Shown: positions 1 through 12,700 of the stretch, one piece after another
How positions within the stretch are numbered: position 1 is the first letter of the stretch
Layout: each line of letters starts with the position of its first letter
Origin: Albifimbria verrucaria
Lineage: Eukaryota; Ascomycota; Sordariomycetes; Hypocreales; Stachybotryaceae
DNA length: 64,000 bases
Assembly: GCA_020081605.1 (NCBI GenBank)
Contig: JAHREC010000009.1
Coordinates: 5,518,001-5,582,000 of the forward strand
Reading direction: 5' to 3'
The notes under the pieces: generated by a model
What the model was told of the DNA's origin: nothing
The model's input: the letters and a program-made list of their open reading frames with translations, nothing else
Databases searched by the model: none
Program-made: the position numbers and the translations under genes

Positions 1-311
1 GCCCCGCACGCTAGATACAGGCCGTGGCAGGGGGTACGAGGGAGGAACTGGTCTCTCCGCTGGAATGTACCTTTTTCCCATGGTCTAATGGGCCACAAAA
101 TTGTCCTGGAAGGAAGTTCTCCGAAGTGGAAGCGGTAGCGGTGTTGACTTGTCTTCTCAGGTCCTATCGTCTAACAGTGCAGAGGGAGAAGGATGAAAGT
201 GACCGTGAGGCATGCAGGAGGGCAGTGATTTGCGCAAATAACGTTGACATGGAAATGCTGCTGCGGATGCGGAATGCAGATTCTATCACCATTGTGTGTG
301 AGAAGGTATGA
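1..311 (+). CDS. Cytochrome P450, C-terminal end (partial)
   Basis: This is the last part of a cytochrome P450 monooxygenase cut by the window edge. The readable frame runs from about base 15 to the TGA at 309-311. It contains the heme-binding loop (FFPWSNGPQNCPGRKF, with Cys as the thiolate ligand) followed by the L-helix (EVEAVAVLTCLLRSYRL) and a C-terminal beta-hairpin ending MLLRMRNADSI. Between 1 and 23 the frame has an in-frame TAG (12-14), so that stretch is either an intron end (an acceptor-like ACAG ends at base 20) or another frameshift. The substrate cannot be deduced. The GTG at 24 is not a true start. Confidence 0.85.
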
Positions 312-3300
312 TGCCAAATTGGCTCTCAACAGCTTTCATGTATCGTGACTGAGACCATTCATCATTCTTCCGTGGCTAATGTTCCACAAGATGATCTATT
401 CGATATGTCTGTGGAGTTTTACCTGCCTTCCGTGTTAAGCATGAACTGAAACCTGGGTGTCTATTGGTTTATTCGACATATGTATGTCAGTAGGAGGTGC
501 AGTTGGGGTGGTATAATCTTGCAGAAATCTTGTGAATTCAGACGCTATATGCCAGCTCGCCAAACTTGGGCCGCTCGTGGCTCTTGTACAATACTAAACA
601 GTACTAGGTGTTCAAGGCAAGAGCCTAAACAGGTGCAGGAGGCTTATGGAGATTAGTACCCTTAGCCAACTAGTGTTATCGTCAAGGAGTTAATGGAAAT
701 CTAGAGAGTTATGAGAAGGCCGCAATGACTGTACTTCTCATTGCCTTCTACATAGTTATTGCATGGTTCCGTCTGCCCACTGTCTCTATATTTAGGAACT
801 AGTAGCCCCTATTCTTTCGTCCTCAATCACTTCTATAGTTTGGAGAAGTTATAGCCGTTTCGTTGAGATTCAACTTCAAGACCATGGGCTTAGCGCAGAC
901 CCCATTCAATCTCGCGGACACAACAACCATCTCTGCTGAAGATCCAGGACACTTCTTCAGTGACTCCAATTACTTCAGATGCACATCCAATGAGTGGTGC
1001 TTCGACATTTAGACAGGGCTGCCTCTACATGTACAACTCGGTCATGTCCAGGAACAAAGAGTAGGACATTCACTCGCTAACCGATGATTTAACAATCGTT
1101 TGGTTCGGAACCTGTTGCTTTGAGGCCACTTACCAATCATCCCTGCTACAGTCTTTATCGGTGGCGGCGATGTTGCCCGCTTGATTCGTGAGAGGGTGAA
1201 CAAGTGTGCAAACGCTGTCAAGAGCAGTGTGTCTGGTGTGACATGTTGCCCTACAAGATATATACTTGCGGCCCCATGTCAGTACCCGTGACTGGTGAAG
1301 AATGGTCTCTAATATATCCCAGACAAGTGGGAGCAATTTTCGGGGTTAATTATCTCTTCGTTCTTGTTAGCACTGGTGACTTCAATTGGGGGAAAAAGTC
1401 ACATCCTTGATCTATGGAAAATAAAAGGAGAAAGGGCTTACGGAAATGAGGAGAAACCCCGGGAGGCAAGTACAGAAAATGGAGTCGACAGGCGCCACAA
1501 TCATAATTTTTCGCCGACTGTTTGACGCTCGCTATCGGTAAGGGAATGCATGCCATATTTATTAGCCAAGTTGGTATAATGGTGCAGATAATTGTGCCAG
1601 CAAGTTGATTCGTAAATCACGAGCTGCAAGGTCGGATTCTGAGCATCTCTTAATTCGGAGGTGTTCTCGCGCCATCCAACCAACCACGCCCTCGAGGCTT
1701 TACCAAGGGTTATAAGAAAAAGGACTTTTTATTCAGAACCCTATATTCCAATGATTAGCCTCAATTCTCTCACGAATAAGACTATTATTTGCTGCTAGGT
1801 GTAAAAATGCTTCTATATGCGTTTTTATGCCCTCAGCCTGTTCCATCAGAGACCTTACCATACAGCCAGCCACACAACTATTGCAACAGCTGAGAATTTC
1901 AAACACCGTGCAGAATATTAGGATGAAGCTTGGGTTTTGTCAGTGATGCGATAAATTTTAGATCTCATAATGAAGTCAGTGTATTATAGTTACAAGGATT
2001 CACAGCATTTTTGGTGCCTCGTTTTTACAGAAACAGGGCAAGTCCAGGGTAGGTAGATTTTGCTCCGCTATGAGATTGGCCCTTGGAAGACGGCCCTTGA
2101 AATATACGCTTCTGTTTGATTTGATGTAAAAGCTTCCATGAAGTATGTTATAATCTGTCGTGTTCCTTCAATAGGAGTCAGATTTGTTAATATATGAAAG
2201 CATTAATGGAGTATATTGCATTATATTCTTTAGCATTCTTGGTTATTTACCTTGTCATACTTTGACAGATCACATTTTGTGTATTCAATCCCTGATTCAT
2301 GTTCAAGACTCTAATTTTCATATTGACATTATGTCTGAAATGCAATAGCAGTTTTTTCCTTGCTTGCCCTATCATTAAAATTCATACTTATGTGTGCATG
2401 TTGCATAATATTCTAGCAGGTTCAGTTCGAGGTGTTAAACGGCCTATATTCTTTTATTCTCATTTAACGCACACTCGCTAGTCTACGACTTCTGAAATTG
2501 CTGTAATAGCCGCCTACTGGACTCCATTACATAACTGCCAATTGGAAATATCTTCTACTGTCTCTATTTCAAAGTTCGTAGACAGAAACTGGCCCCAATG
2601 CAAGCATGTGTGACTAAGGTTGGGTCGAAGTTTCTTTGTACCTGTATCACCACGAGAGCATCGCCGCCTTCTTGACTGACGCTCTTCTCCAGCGCATATC
2701 ATCGAGATGTACGTAAATATAAACGTTTTAGGAAGCCACTCACATCCTAGTAACACTTTAAAATGGAAGTATAAGCAAACGCTCAGATAGCCAATAGTCT
2801 CAAAATTACTGATAGAATAATACAGCGAGGGTTACTGACAGGCTCATAAAGCGTTACGTTTTATAAGCTTTCAAAACCTATCACGAAGGTTTAGATTTGA
2901 AAAGGTCGAGAAACCAGTCCACTAAAATCTGTGCACTGGATCAAGAACGACTCCATCGTCCCTCATTTGGCCATCACATTCGGAGCAAAGCAAACAGCAA
3001 CGAGCTGCATTGGGTCGGATGTGATTCCGTTTGTTAGAAATTTAAGCACTGCAAAGGTAGGTAAAGTCGCCTTTTCCTTCTTTTTCTAGACTCGCAAGCG
3101 CGTAACGATCGGTTCTCGGCGAGGCTAGACCCCTAAATTCTCTTCCGCGGCAACATACATCCGACTAAACTAGCGGCGTATCACAGCAGGTGGAGTGGAA
3201 ACCAAGTGACTGTTGCATAGTACTATCTGTACGGGCTTCAGTAGAACCCGAGTTCCGTCACCAAGAAAATTGTCTATTCCCGAGATGTTTCAATATAATA

Positions 3301-4839
3301 AGGATCATCCCCTAGTATAGCGTCTCCACTTAACATCCTTACTAGTTAGATGGCAATGCATGGTGTTTGCCTACAAAACCACATCGATGATGTCAACACC
3401 TAATAGTCCTCGTGCTAAAAATTGATTATATTCCTGAGGCCGGTGAGCTACAGTCTTGGTTGAAGCCTCACAATGTCTTGGTAGATTGAACAACTTCATG
3501 GGCCCCGCTGAACTGCTAACATGTAGCGTTATACAACAATACTAAATTCTGGTACATGTGTAGTCAGCCACTTTACTAGACCTTCAATGTATCTCGTTTT
3601 TGTACAGTTTTGATTGGCTAATGCTTTAGTTTGCTACTTAGTCGGTAGCTTACCAGCTTCGAGGAGACATGCAACGCCAGATACCCGATGGCCCGAAGTC
3701 CGTGGCAGAGTCCGGGCCGGGTGCTGCTGGTGTCTTGATAGTCCTCTCAAGGTAGCGCCTTTGGCAATCCCCAACAGCTAATATACAGTTCTCAGACACG
3801 ATATCTGAACATAATTGAAAGATCAGGAACTGACCGCGGAAAAAATCGACGAGGTGTTATAACGACAAAATAGCCTGGTCTCAACAGCTGAGGATTCTCA
3901 ACAGAAGCAAAGTGAACTCGTACACAGAGTTACTCGACACAAGCAGCCTCCGAATGCCGGTAGCGATTACCGGGCGCCATATAACGTTAACGATGGCAAG
4001 ATGGTGCACTAAATCCACGCGCCAGCTTTAACACCAGGGGACGGAAATTTCGGTCCTTTATTAGCGTCTCTAACCTGTTCCTTGAGATGCTCTTCAAACG
4101 GAGCCAACCCGCACTTGAGAGGCAAAAATTACTGCCTAGCGTGCAATAATCTGGAGCGCTGCTGGCTAATGCAAACGTTTCTACACACAGACATGGAACT
4201 CAACCATCTAAATTTGACCCGAATTATGGTAATCAGAACGAGTTCTTCGTTTTTCGTTGACTCGGCATGTTGGAGAATAAGCAACAAGAACCCTTCTGAG
4301 TGGTCTCTTGACCGCCGCAAGGCGAGAAGTCAGATATATATCGGTCTGGTCGGCGATTGCTTTTTCAGCTCGTGATCGTTGGGTTGCACCACCACTGACT
4401 AGTTTAGACTGTGGTGAGGAGCCTCAGCTGATTCAGGGTCCAGTACGCTAAGTGCGGATTTTCCTTAGGTCGACTTGGCTGGAAATTTTTAGTGTGTCAT
4501 TGGTTCTTCCAATACGACTGGAAATCCACTGCTGAATCTCAAATGGTTCAAGGCAAGGCACTAGGCACCTTCCTTGAATCCAGACGCCACCTGCGATGCC
4601 ATTGCTGGCTAGTATAATTCAGCCACTTTGGGTTCAGAGGTCCCCTTTTCCGCTCTCAGTCCCGCATCCTTGGACTCACTGTTGCGTAGATTTCGTGTAA
4701 ATCCGACATAACTTAAAGGGACATCTGTGCCTGATTTGCCTTGACGCCCTTCATATACCTTTGTTACAACCTTAACATAACTCAAAGACGGTAAGGAACA
4801 GTGGTAACCCATTGAGTAGGATACTACGTTCCTCTCACG
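312..4839. other. Gene-poor interval, 4.5 kb
   Basis: I find no supportable gene. Open frames here are short, overlap on both strands, and give no recognisable motif. Several AT-rich stretches (for example around 2200-2400) alternate with ordinary sequence. No tRNA, rRNA or repeat array was seen. Confidence 0.5.
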
Positions 4840-6169
4840 ATGGCAGTGGAAAGCCGAGGTCCTGAAATCGAAGGCATCGCCTATGGCTCTGTGATTCTTT
4901 CATCTATTGCCACATTACTTCGGATCTACTGTCGTGCTTGGGTGTTGAAAGCATTTTCAGTAGATGATTGGCTTGCTGTTATCGCACAAGTACGTCTCAA
5001 ACTTCCTTTGTCCACATCAGCTTGCCTCGCTAACTTGGTAGATACTTTTTATCGTCTACTGCGCCTTTTGTATTGCAGGCGTCCAAGTCGGAACCGGAAA
5101 GCATGTGGCAGATATTCCGCCAGACCAAATCGCCAAGACAGTACAGGTAAATAGCAGTATCTGACGATGCACAATGTGGCAAACATGCATATGGCTAATG
5201 ATTTAAAGCTGTGGTGGACTTGTGAACCGACTTACGCCTTGACCAACATGGCTATCAAAGCCAGTATTGGGCTCTTCTTGTTACGAATCTGTGTTCACCG
5301 GGTTCAGAGATGGATCATATGGACCGTCATTGTGGTCATTGAAGTCTACAGCTTCATCTTTTTCTTGCTGTTCATACTTCAATGCCGTCCAACGTCACTA
5401 TTTTGGCTCCGATACAATAGCGACCCGCCCAAGGGGACTTGCTGGGACGCTGGAGTAATTGCAAAGGTCTTCGTCGGGTACTCCGTCGTCAGTTGCATTA
5501 CCGATTGGACATATAGCATCCTTCCCATTTTCCTCGTCTGGAACTTGCAGATGAACAAGCGATTAAAGATCTCTGTGGTAGCTCTCCTAGCTGCTGGTGC
5601 TATGTGAGTTGTTGGCCGGTTGATCAACGTCTATCTGGATATACTTGCTAACGTCCCCAACAAAAGTGCCTCAAGCGCGACTATTGTCCGTTTTCCTTAT
5701 CTCCACACCCTGACCGACGTGGAAGACTTCCTCTACTCCACTTCTGACTTCGCCATGTGGTCAACTGTGGAAACAAGTCTTGCCATCACCACTGCTGCGG
5801 TTGCAACTCTTCGTCCACTCTTCCGAACTGTGTTCGGTGGGTCAACTCGATCCAAGTGCCGGCACTTCTGCTCGACAATGGCATAGAACAGGCAGTAATC
5901 ACGCGGAAGGAGGAGATGTATTTAATCTCCACCAAGTCCCTGGAAATCAATACGGGGTTTCAACAGTCATCGATAGCGGCAAGAAGGCTATTGATGTCGA
6001 AACGACGAGCCCTAGGAATAACAGCGATAACATATCCAAAGAGTCTTTCAGTACAGGCGATGGGTGGAACAATAGCCAGTCAAACCTGGCGGAGAGGATG
6101 GATGAGGGTCGGGAGGCAGGACCCTGGGACATTACAGTCAAGCAATCCATAGTGCAAACCCGAGTTTGA
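4840..6169 (+). CDS. Rhodopsin-domain (SAT4-type) integral membrane protein, PTH11-like
   Basis: Five exons fit cleanly: 4840-4989, 5042-5146, 5209-5603, 5667-5836 and 5892-6169, giving about 365 residues. Every junction keeps frame, with GT..AG ends (donors GTACGT, GTAAAT, GTGAGT, GTGGGT). The product has about seven hydrophobic helices. The extracellular segment carries the family's 'GTGKH...' stretch, and the helix 3 region begins LWWTCEPTYALTNMAIKAS. After the last helix (TLRPLFRTVFG) comes a hydrophilic tail ending in the WDITVKQSIVQTR motif, typical of SAT4/PTH11-like proteins. In other fungi such proteins are candidate surface receptors; the ligand here is unknown. Unlike its neighbours this gene shows no frameshift. 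Confidence 0.85.
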
Positions 6170-6455
6170 TCAAACAGTTGGATATACAGATTAATAATTA
6201 AACCTAATGAAACATCATAGTAATAATACTGCCCAAATATCAGGACGGCTCTGCTTCGATTGCGACTCTTCACATGTCCCTGTTGAATCTGTTCCCGTGG
6301 GCCTGACAAGATCTACTAGGCCTGGACACAGCGCCCTCGTTTAACAATACTTTTTTTGCTCAACCATTGTGCTGTTGCTTCTAGATCCATTTTTCTCTAC
6401 CTATAGTTTAGTCGACCACAAAGTACCCCTCTCATATGGCCACCTGTCGGACTAA

Positions 6456-8228
6456 CTATAATGGAATTTTAGGTGCCATCTTCTTCCAGAAATCGCATCT
6501 AGAATTCAGTGAAGTCATTGAAGTTGTTGTGAAACCCTTTTTATCAACAGTGTAGCGTTTACCCTCGGAAAGCCTTGGAATAGGAGCCACATCGTCAGCA
6601 GTCAACTTCAGCGTGTTTGGGTCACCAGTAATAAAGAATGAGGCTAGCATTCCTATTACATAGATATCGACAGTTAGTCGTGAATACAACAGAAGAGGAA
6701 TGGGGGTGGGGAAGGTAGAGACTGATAGATTCTACCTGTTCCTAAAAGTACATACCGACATATCCCTTGTAGTGCGTAGGATCAGTCTGCTGAACTGTGC
6801 CAATAGTTTTGTACCAAGTAAACTCGGAACTATGTTTCGCAGGGGCAGCATATACTCGCTAAGCCAGTTACCCTGGGGTGCAGCCGCCGCCGCCCAGTAT
6901 GCTGGACACGCCAGGACCGCGTCCCGGTAAACGTGTCCCGCCCTTGAGTAGGTATCGTTGTAAGACTCGAACTCATTGTATTGGCTGTTTGGAGGATATA
7001 GGGACTTAACGAGATCGAGGTCATCTGACGTAAAGTAGGGGAGAAAAGCAATCAACCATGAGTCAAACGAGGCTATTGATGAGTTGAATGGCGGGGTTCC
7101 AGAGTCGTCTGCCTTTTGGAAGCCTGGTGGAATGAAGCTTTCTCCCTCGTGGGTGTTGAAAAAGCTGATGATGCGGGGTGTGTTGAGAGCAATAAGGTCA
7201 TTGGCTTTTGACAGAGGCAATGGTAAATATTCGCCTCCAATGACAGGGCCCCAAGCGAATGTATCGCGAAGCTGCTCTGTTGGTGTGGTCACATTGAGAC
7301 TAGCAGCGCGTATCTTTTCGAATTTCGCCTCCTTTAGGCATTGAAGACTACCAAAACCGCTGCATCCGACCTGTTGGACCAGTCTATCGTAACGCGCCTG
7401 GGCCTCGGGCATACTGTTGAGGTACGGTCGTTGCCAGAACGGACTAAGAACCAATGCCTGTCTGAAAGGAGCCGGACGCTGATGGCAAGATGTCTTTCCT
7501 TTCGCCGCCATCGCATGGGCAACTGTGCTAGCACCTCCAGCAGATTGGCCCCAAATTGTTACCTGGTCTGGGTTTCCACCAAACTCTCGTATGTAGCGTT
7601 GAACCCATCGTAAAACAGCAGCCTGGTCCAGCAGACCAGCATTTAAATCGGATTGGGGGTCTTCAGCGACTTCCTTACCTGGTAAGAAGCCAAATGCGTT
7701 GAGACGGTAATTGGAATAGACAAACACGATATCGTTAGACTGGGAGACATTCAAGATTGGATAGCCATCTGGGGGATTTTGATGGGCCCGCCTCCTTGAA
7801 CGAATCCGCCCCCATGTAGGTTCAACGCAACCGGCCGCAGGGCCTTGCCTCTTGTCCAAGGTCGCCCCAGATACCCAAATAGAGGCAGTCTTCTGATCCA
7901 GTGTTCTGTTGAGGGCACAGATCATAAGATTCGTTCGAATCGAAGATCCCTTCCACTTGGATAGGAGGTTGCGGAGCGCGAAATCTATTTCAGAGTGGTT
8001 AGATGGTGGGGATCTTTGCTTTCTATCTCTGCAGAAATCATGATGCTTACCTGAACTTGCCCACTGGTGGCGCAGCAAAGGTATCTTCTTCCAGTAGGTC
8101 AGGTTATAAGAGGCATCATAAGTCCCTTGAAAACTGGCATAGTCAAGTCGAACTAGCGTTTCGAAAGCAATCGTAGACCGTGCCGCCAGTGCCACAAAAC
8201 ACGCCAAGCTCACGATGTGACGCATCAT
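6456..8228 (-). CDS. Type-B carboxylesterase / lipase, secreted (frameshifted in this sequence)
   Basis: Alpha/beta-hydrolase of the carboxylesterase type B (cholinesterase-like) family, expected to hydrolyse carboxylic esters outside the cell. The start at 8228 gives a signal peptide (MMRHIVSLACFVALAARSTIA). Family landmarks: an IPFAAPPVGKFR-like block, SEDCLYLGIW, the oxyanion loop LNLHGGGFVQGGG, the nucleophile elbow GQSAGG, and GFLPGKEV. Two introns are evident: 7985-8050 and 6653-6755. The reading frame must shift by one base near 8080, 7835, 7775 and 6850. Each site is a short run of T or C on the coding strand that is one base short of what the conserved protein needs, so I treat these as sequence errors rather than decay. 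The C-terminal exon (6652 to 6456) reads cleanly to its stop. Confidence 0.8.
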
Positions 8229-9705
8229 CCTGATCGATCCAAGGTCAATGGACAAACATGCGAGCGGCTGATGACAGCAAGTAAAGGACGGCCTTGCGTG
8301 AATAACCCGTGATATATTGTAATAGATGTTTTTCGCAGTGCTTTTAAAGTGGCAAACAAGAAGTTTTGAAGAATTTTACCTCAATAACTCTCTTTACCTA
8401 AGTGCTACCCTCAAGTCAGTTGATGCTATGTTCATGGGGATGTTGCGGCCCCAGCCAGGCTCTCGCCGTTGTGTCGGCTACCGTTACAATAACCCCGAGC
8501 GCCTAAGCTTGGGACTAGATCGGACGCATCATAGGCCGAGGGATGGTCGGTCTCATAACGTCTCGACGTATGTGGGAAATTATGCCTCTCAGAGTCAATT
8601 ACGGACCCCGCACAGCATCGTGTTTACCTTCACTTGGACGACAAAAATGTCACATAGAATTAGGATTTCGCTGCCTTACATTTTTCGGTACTATAAAAAT
8701 CTATTACGCAGACATAGTTTGGTCTTTCACCTCCTGCTGTAGCGATTGCTAACCAGTATTAAATCGTGCCGGAAATAAAGGGTGCATGCTGATAGGTGGA
8801 ATATGCCGCTCAAGACGGGGATCGGCATTAGAAACCATCCCCCGCCCATGAATGTAAATGGTGCAAAAGAAAGGTGCCAACTCTACATAGTAAGCGAAGA
8901 TTGCTCAGGAGATATAATGCAGTCACTCGCTTCCTGGTGTCGACGTAATTATGGGTCAAATTCTTGATGTGAATGCTCGTATCGGTTCTGTAATAGCCAT
9001 CAAACCATGAGCGCGGTGGTGGGACATGACAAGAAAATTCCATCCTTATGAATGCTATTCAATTAGCAAACTATGTATATCCTCATCTAACACCGGATAG
9101 AACCAGATGCCTGATTGAAGGAATTTGTAGTGGTGTAGCTGGCGATACTACATTCATAGAACCAATTAGCGGTTCTGCCAGAGTTGCAGTTTACCGACAT
9201 TGAATGTGAATGTAGCAATTAGAACATCACTGCTTGCCATTCTTGAAACAAAGGGCATTTTGGTAGCCAGAGAAGCCGCCAAGCGTAGTAGACTTATTTG
9301 TTACCATTGGCAGTAGCAGTAACTACCTGGGCTGCTTTTTCCGTAGTGGTTTTTGACAATGATTTTAAAGACATCGAAGTCTAAGCTCAGGATATTGAAC
9401 GTGGATGACGCGTCAAGTCTGGCAGATGTATTAGAGTTCATATTGCACTTAAGAGTAACAATATAAGGACCCTGAGAGCCCGTATTTGAGTTGGGTCAGG
9501 GTATGTTTTATGGTCAGTCGTTCAACTCCAGATGATCTACTTTGTGGTGTAATCTTACAGCGTCGAGGCACCCATGTATTTTCCATCCATGCCATCATAA
9601 ATTGCACCAGTTGATATACTACAGATGACTTTTCAGCTCAATAAAAACATTATATTATAATTAGTATCAGTGATTGATTTTATGTCCTGAAACCACTCTA
9701 TGTTA
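8229..9705. other. Intergenic interval
   Basis: No gene could be supported. A 138-codon open frame at 8326-8742 has no recognisable motif and a second short frame overlaps it. The left part holds the esterase promoter, the right part the 3' flank of the WSC gene. Confidence 0.45.
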
Positions 9706-12700
9706 TCAATTTGCAGTTAGCGTTGCCACTGGTCCAGAGCTGGTCGGGAGTGCTACAGGTAACGACAGGGCATAAAGGTTGAACTGCCGAGGTCCACCGC
9801 ACTTGTTAGCCGTTTCAGTGGTCACTTTTGTCCTGCCGTTGCTCGTCACAGTTGAAATGCTCCCAGAACAGACATCTGAACAAGCCTTAGTACCAACCAA
9901 AGACGTGACCGCGCTACCTGAGAAATCCAATGAGGTCCCGCCGTAGCACTCGGCATGGTATTCAAGGTAGACATAAGGCAGACGTGCTGTCTGAGTGGGG
10001 AGCTGTCATAAACTGAGTTGGCATAGGCGATGCATAGCTCCGGTGTCATGCTTTTGTTCGCGAACAATTGGGGCAGCACATGGCCATCAGCATTATCCTG
10101 GAAACAACCAACAAGGTAGTACCCCATTGTTGGGGTCGCTGTTGACGCGCTACTGCTCCTCGTCACAGTTGACAATGTAGAGCTAGTTAAGGTCGTAGTG
10201 GCGGATATACTCTTTGGGAAGCTCGATACGCTCAAATGCGTGGTTCCGACAGATGAAGAACCTTCAGACTGGCTAGGATCTACACTGGTGCTAATATTAG
10301 ACTCGGTGCTGGTGCCGATGTTCGTGCTGGTACTGGTGTTGGTGCTGGTGGTGATACTGCTTGATAGTCCTGACGATGTACTGGCGATCTTGGAGGAGAG
10401 TGAGACGATATCGTCTTCGACGACTGAGCCGAAGCTTGAATTACCCCCAGCTGAGGATGATTCAGTCAAGGTGACAGAGCTAGTTCCGGAAGGCAATGAA
10501 AAATCGGTATGGCGCATTTGATATAAGCTGAGCCTGAGGCCTGCACCGCAGTACTCCGTCTTGTTGTTGTTGCAGGTCATGGAACAATCCATGTCCGCTG
10601 TGAGATGGGTCGCAATATTTAGTGTATCTCCACACCAACACTGGAATGAAAAGTCAATTTCCACCTTGTAAAAGCTCTCATATGAAATGTAACTTACCTC
10701 GCCACCATACTCCAAACCAGCATATGTATACTTCCCGGCGCAGATACCAAGACAGGCTGAAACCGTCTGTTGTGAGACGATTTGCTGGTACTGAAGCGCT
10801 CTATCGTTCTGTGGCTCAATGTAACAGCCCAGGTACTCATAATTGTCAACTCCAGGATTGACGTATGGTCCACCTGTTGGAGAGATTATGGAGGTTGTGG
10901 GCAATGATGAGGTTGTAGGAACCAGGGTTGCGGTTGAAGTAAAACTCAAGACTGGTAACGAAGTAGAAGTACGATTTGTAGCCTGTGCCATTGAAGATGG
11001 CGAGGAGGCTCCAGACGATGGGGAATTCATTTGATACATATTGAGTCGGAGGCTCGCTCCGCAGTACTCAGTCTGATTGCCGTTGCAAAACATGGAACAT
11101 TCTGAAGAGGCAGCGGTTTGTACTCCAATGCCAAGAGTGTTACCACACCAGCATTCGCCGCCATATTCCAAACCGGCATACAAATATGTTCCAGCACAGA
11201 TGTCCAGACAGTTCGAGACTGTCTCAATAGCCACACTCTGCTGATATTGCAGCGCTCGCCCAGTGGTTGCCTCTGTATAGCACCCGAGACTTACATATCC
11301 ACGGATACCGGGATTGATGTACGGGCCACCGGTTGGCAGCTCGCCCGCAGAAGTAGAGGAGGCGGAAGCAATTGAAGTTGTGGAAATTGCGCTCGACACC
11401 TGAGCTGTACCGTTCATCTGATACAAGTTCAGATGTGACCCAGCGCCACAGTACTCGCTGCTGTTGCCATTGCAGGTCAACGAACATGCTGAAAGATCAA
11501 CAGCCATCGCCGTAGCACTCAGCTTATTATCACACCAGCATTCACCGCCGTATTCTAGCCCAGCATACACATACTGGCCAGCGCATGAGGCAAGGCAAGC
11601 CTCAACCGTCTGGTTTGCGTTGCTAAATTGGTATTGGAGCGCACGGCCTGCACTGGGCTCCTGGTAACAGCCAAGGCTCACGTAGCCGTCGATTCCAGGA
11701 TTTACGTAGGGGCCACTAGAAGGTAAGGACGAACCTCCGCCGTTACTTGCAATGTCTTTGTCGCCAAAGAGGGTGATGTATGAGCCGCCAGCATCCTCTC
11801 CAACGCCATTGCCTCCACAAATCTGATTGAGATCGCCGCCACAGGCATAGTTGCAGTCAGTCTCGGCTACCTGCTTGGCAGGAATAGTGGGCCCAGCCCA
11901 GCATTCTACATTGTATTGAGTACCGCAGTAAGCGTATCCCCATCGGCGCAGACTGCGATGCACATTTCGTTGGTGTTGTTTGGGTTGCTGTACAATTGCT
12001 TGCTGAGTTGCCGACCAGGGTTATTCTCCTTGAAGCAACCCACGTATCGGTAGAGGCCTTGCCCAGCTGCATTTAGTGGCGCAGCCTGCTCTGAAGTGGC
12101 AGAACAGGCAAAGGAAATCGAGTGTTTACCAAAGTTGTCATCGTTCGTGTTGATTGTCCATGATGCATATTGAGTGTAAGAATCCGTATTCCATTGAGCT
12201 TTGGGCACCGTGCAGTAGAGAGTGGCTGTCTGACTTTGACCTGCCTCGATTGATGTACCCTCACCAAGGTCCACATCATTGACTGCCTGGATAATGCTTC
12301 CCACAAGGCCGAAGGGTGGCTTGGATACCGTCAAGGTGAGGGCGTTGGCACCTGTAGGTGCATTGTTTGTGATCCTGAGCTTGAGGGACCGAGTGGTGTT
12401 TTCGGTGACGTTACCGAAGGTGAAGTTTTGCCCAACAACAAACGGCATCCAGGTGGAGCCGTCTGCTGCCTGGAATTCGACGAGGGTGGTGGGCGAAGGA
12501 CCGGAGTGAGCCCAGAAGGCAACGACGACATCTCCACCGTCCGAAATGGCCTTGAGGTAGCCAGCAAAGGTTCCGTTGTCATTCGAGTTGAAATTCGCAA
12601 TGATAGAATTTTGTGTGTTTGCCGCAATTACAGAGGGCAGTCCAAAAAGGAGAATTTGCCCGTCGACGTTCCAGGCACAAACGTACCGTCAACTCCTGTA

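Noticed and set aside
8326..8742. 138-codon frame upstream of the esterase
   Set aside because: No motif, low-quality composition, overlapping alternative frame; likely chance.
10198..10521. Plus-strand 107-codon hydrophobic frame (repetitive LVLVLVLV)
   Set aside because: Antisense to the Ser/Thr linker of the WSC gene; a shadow.
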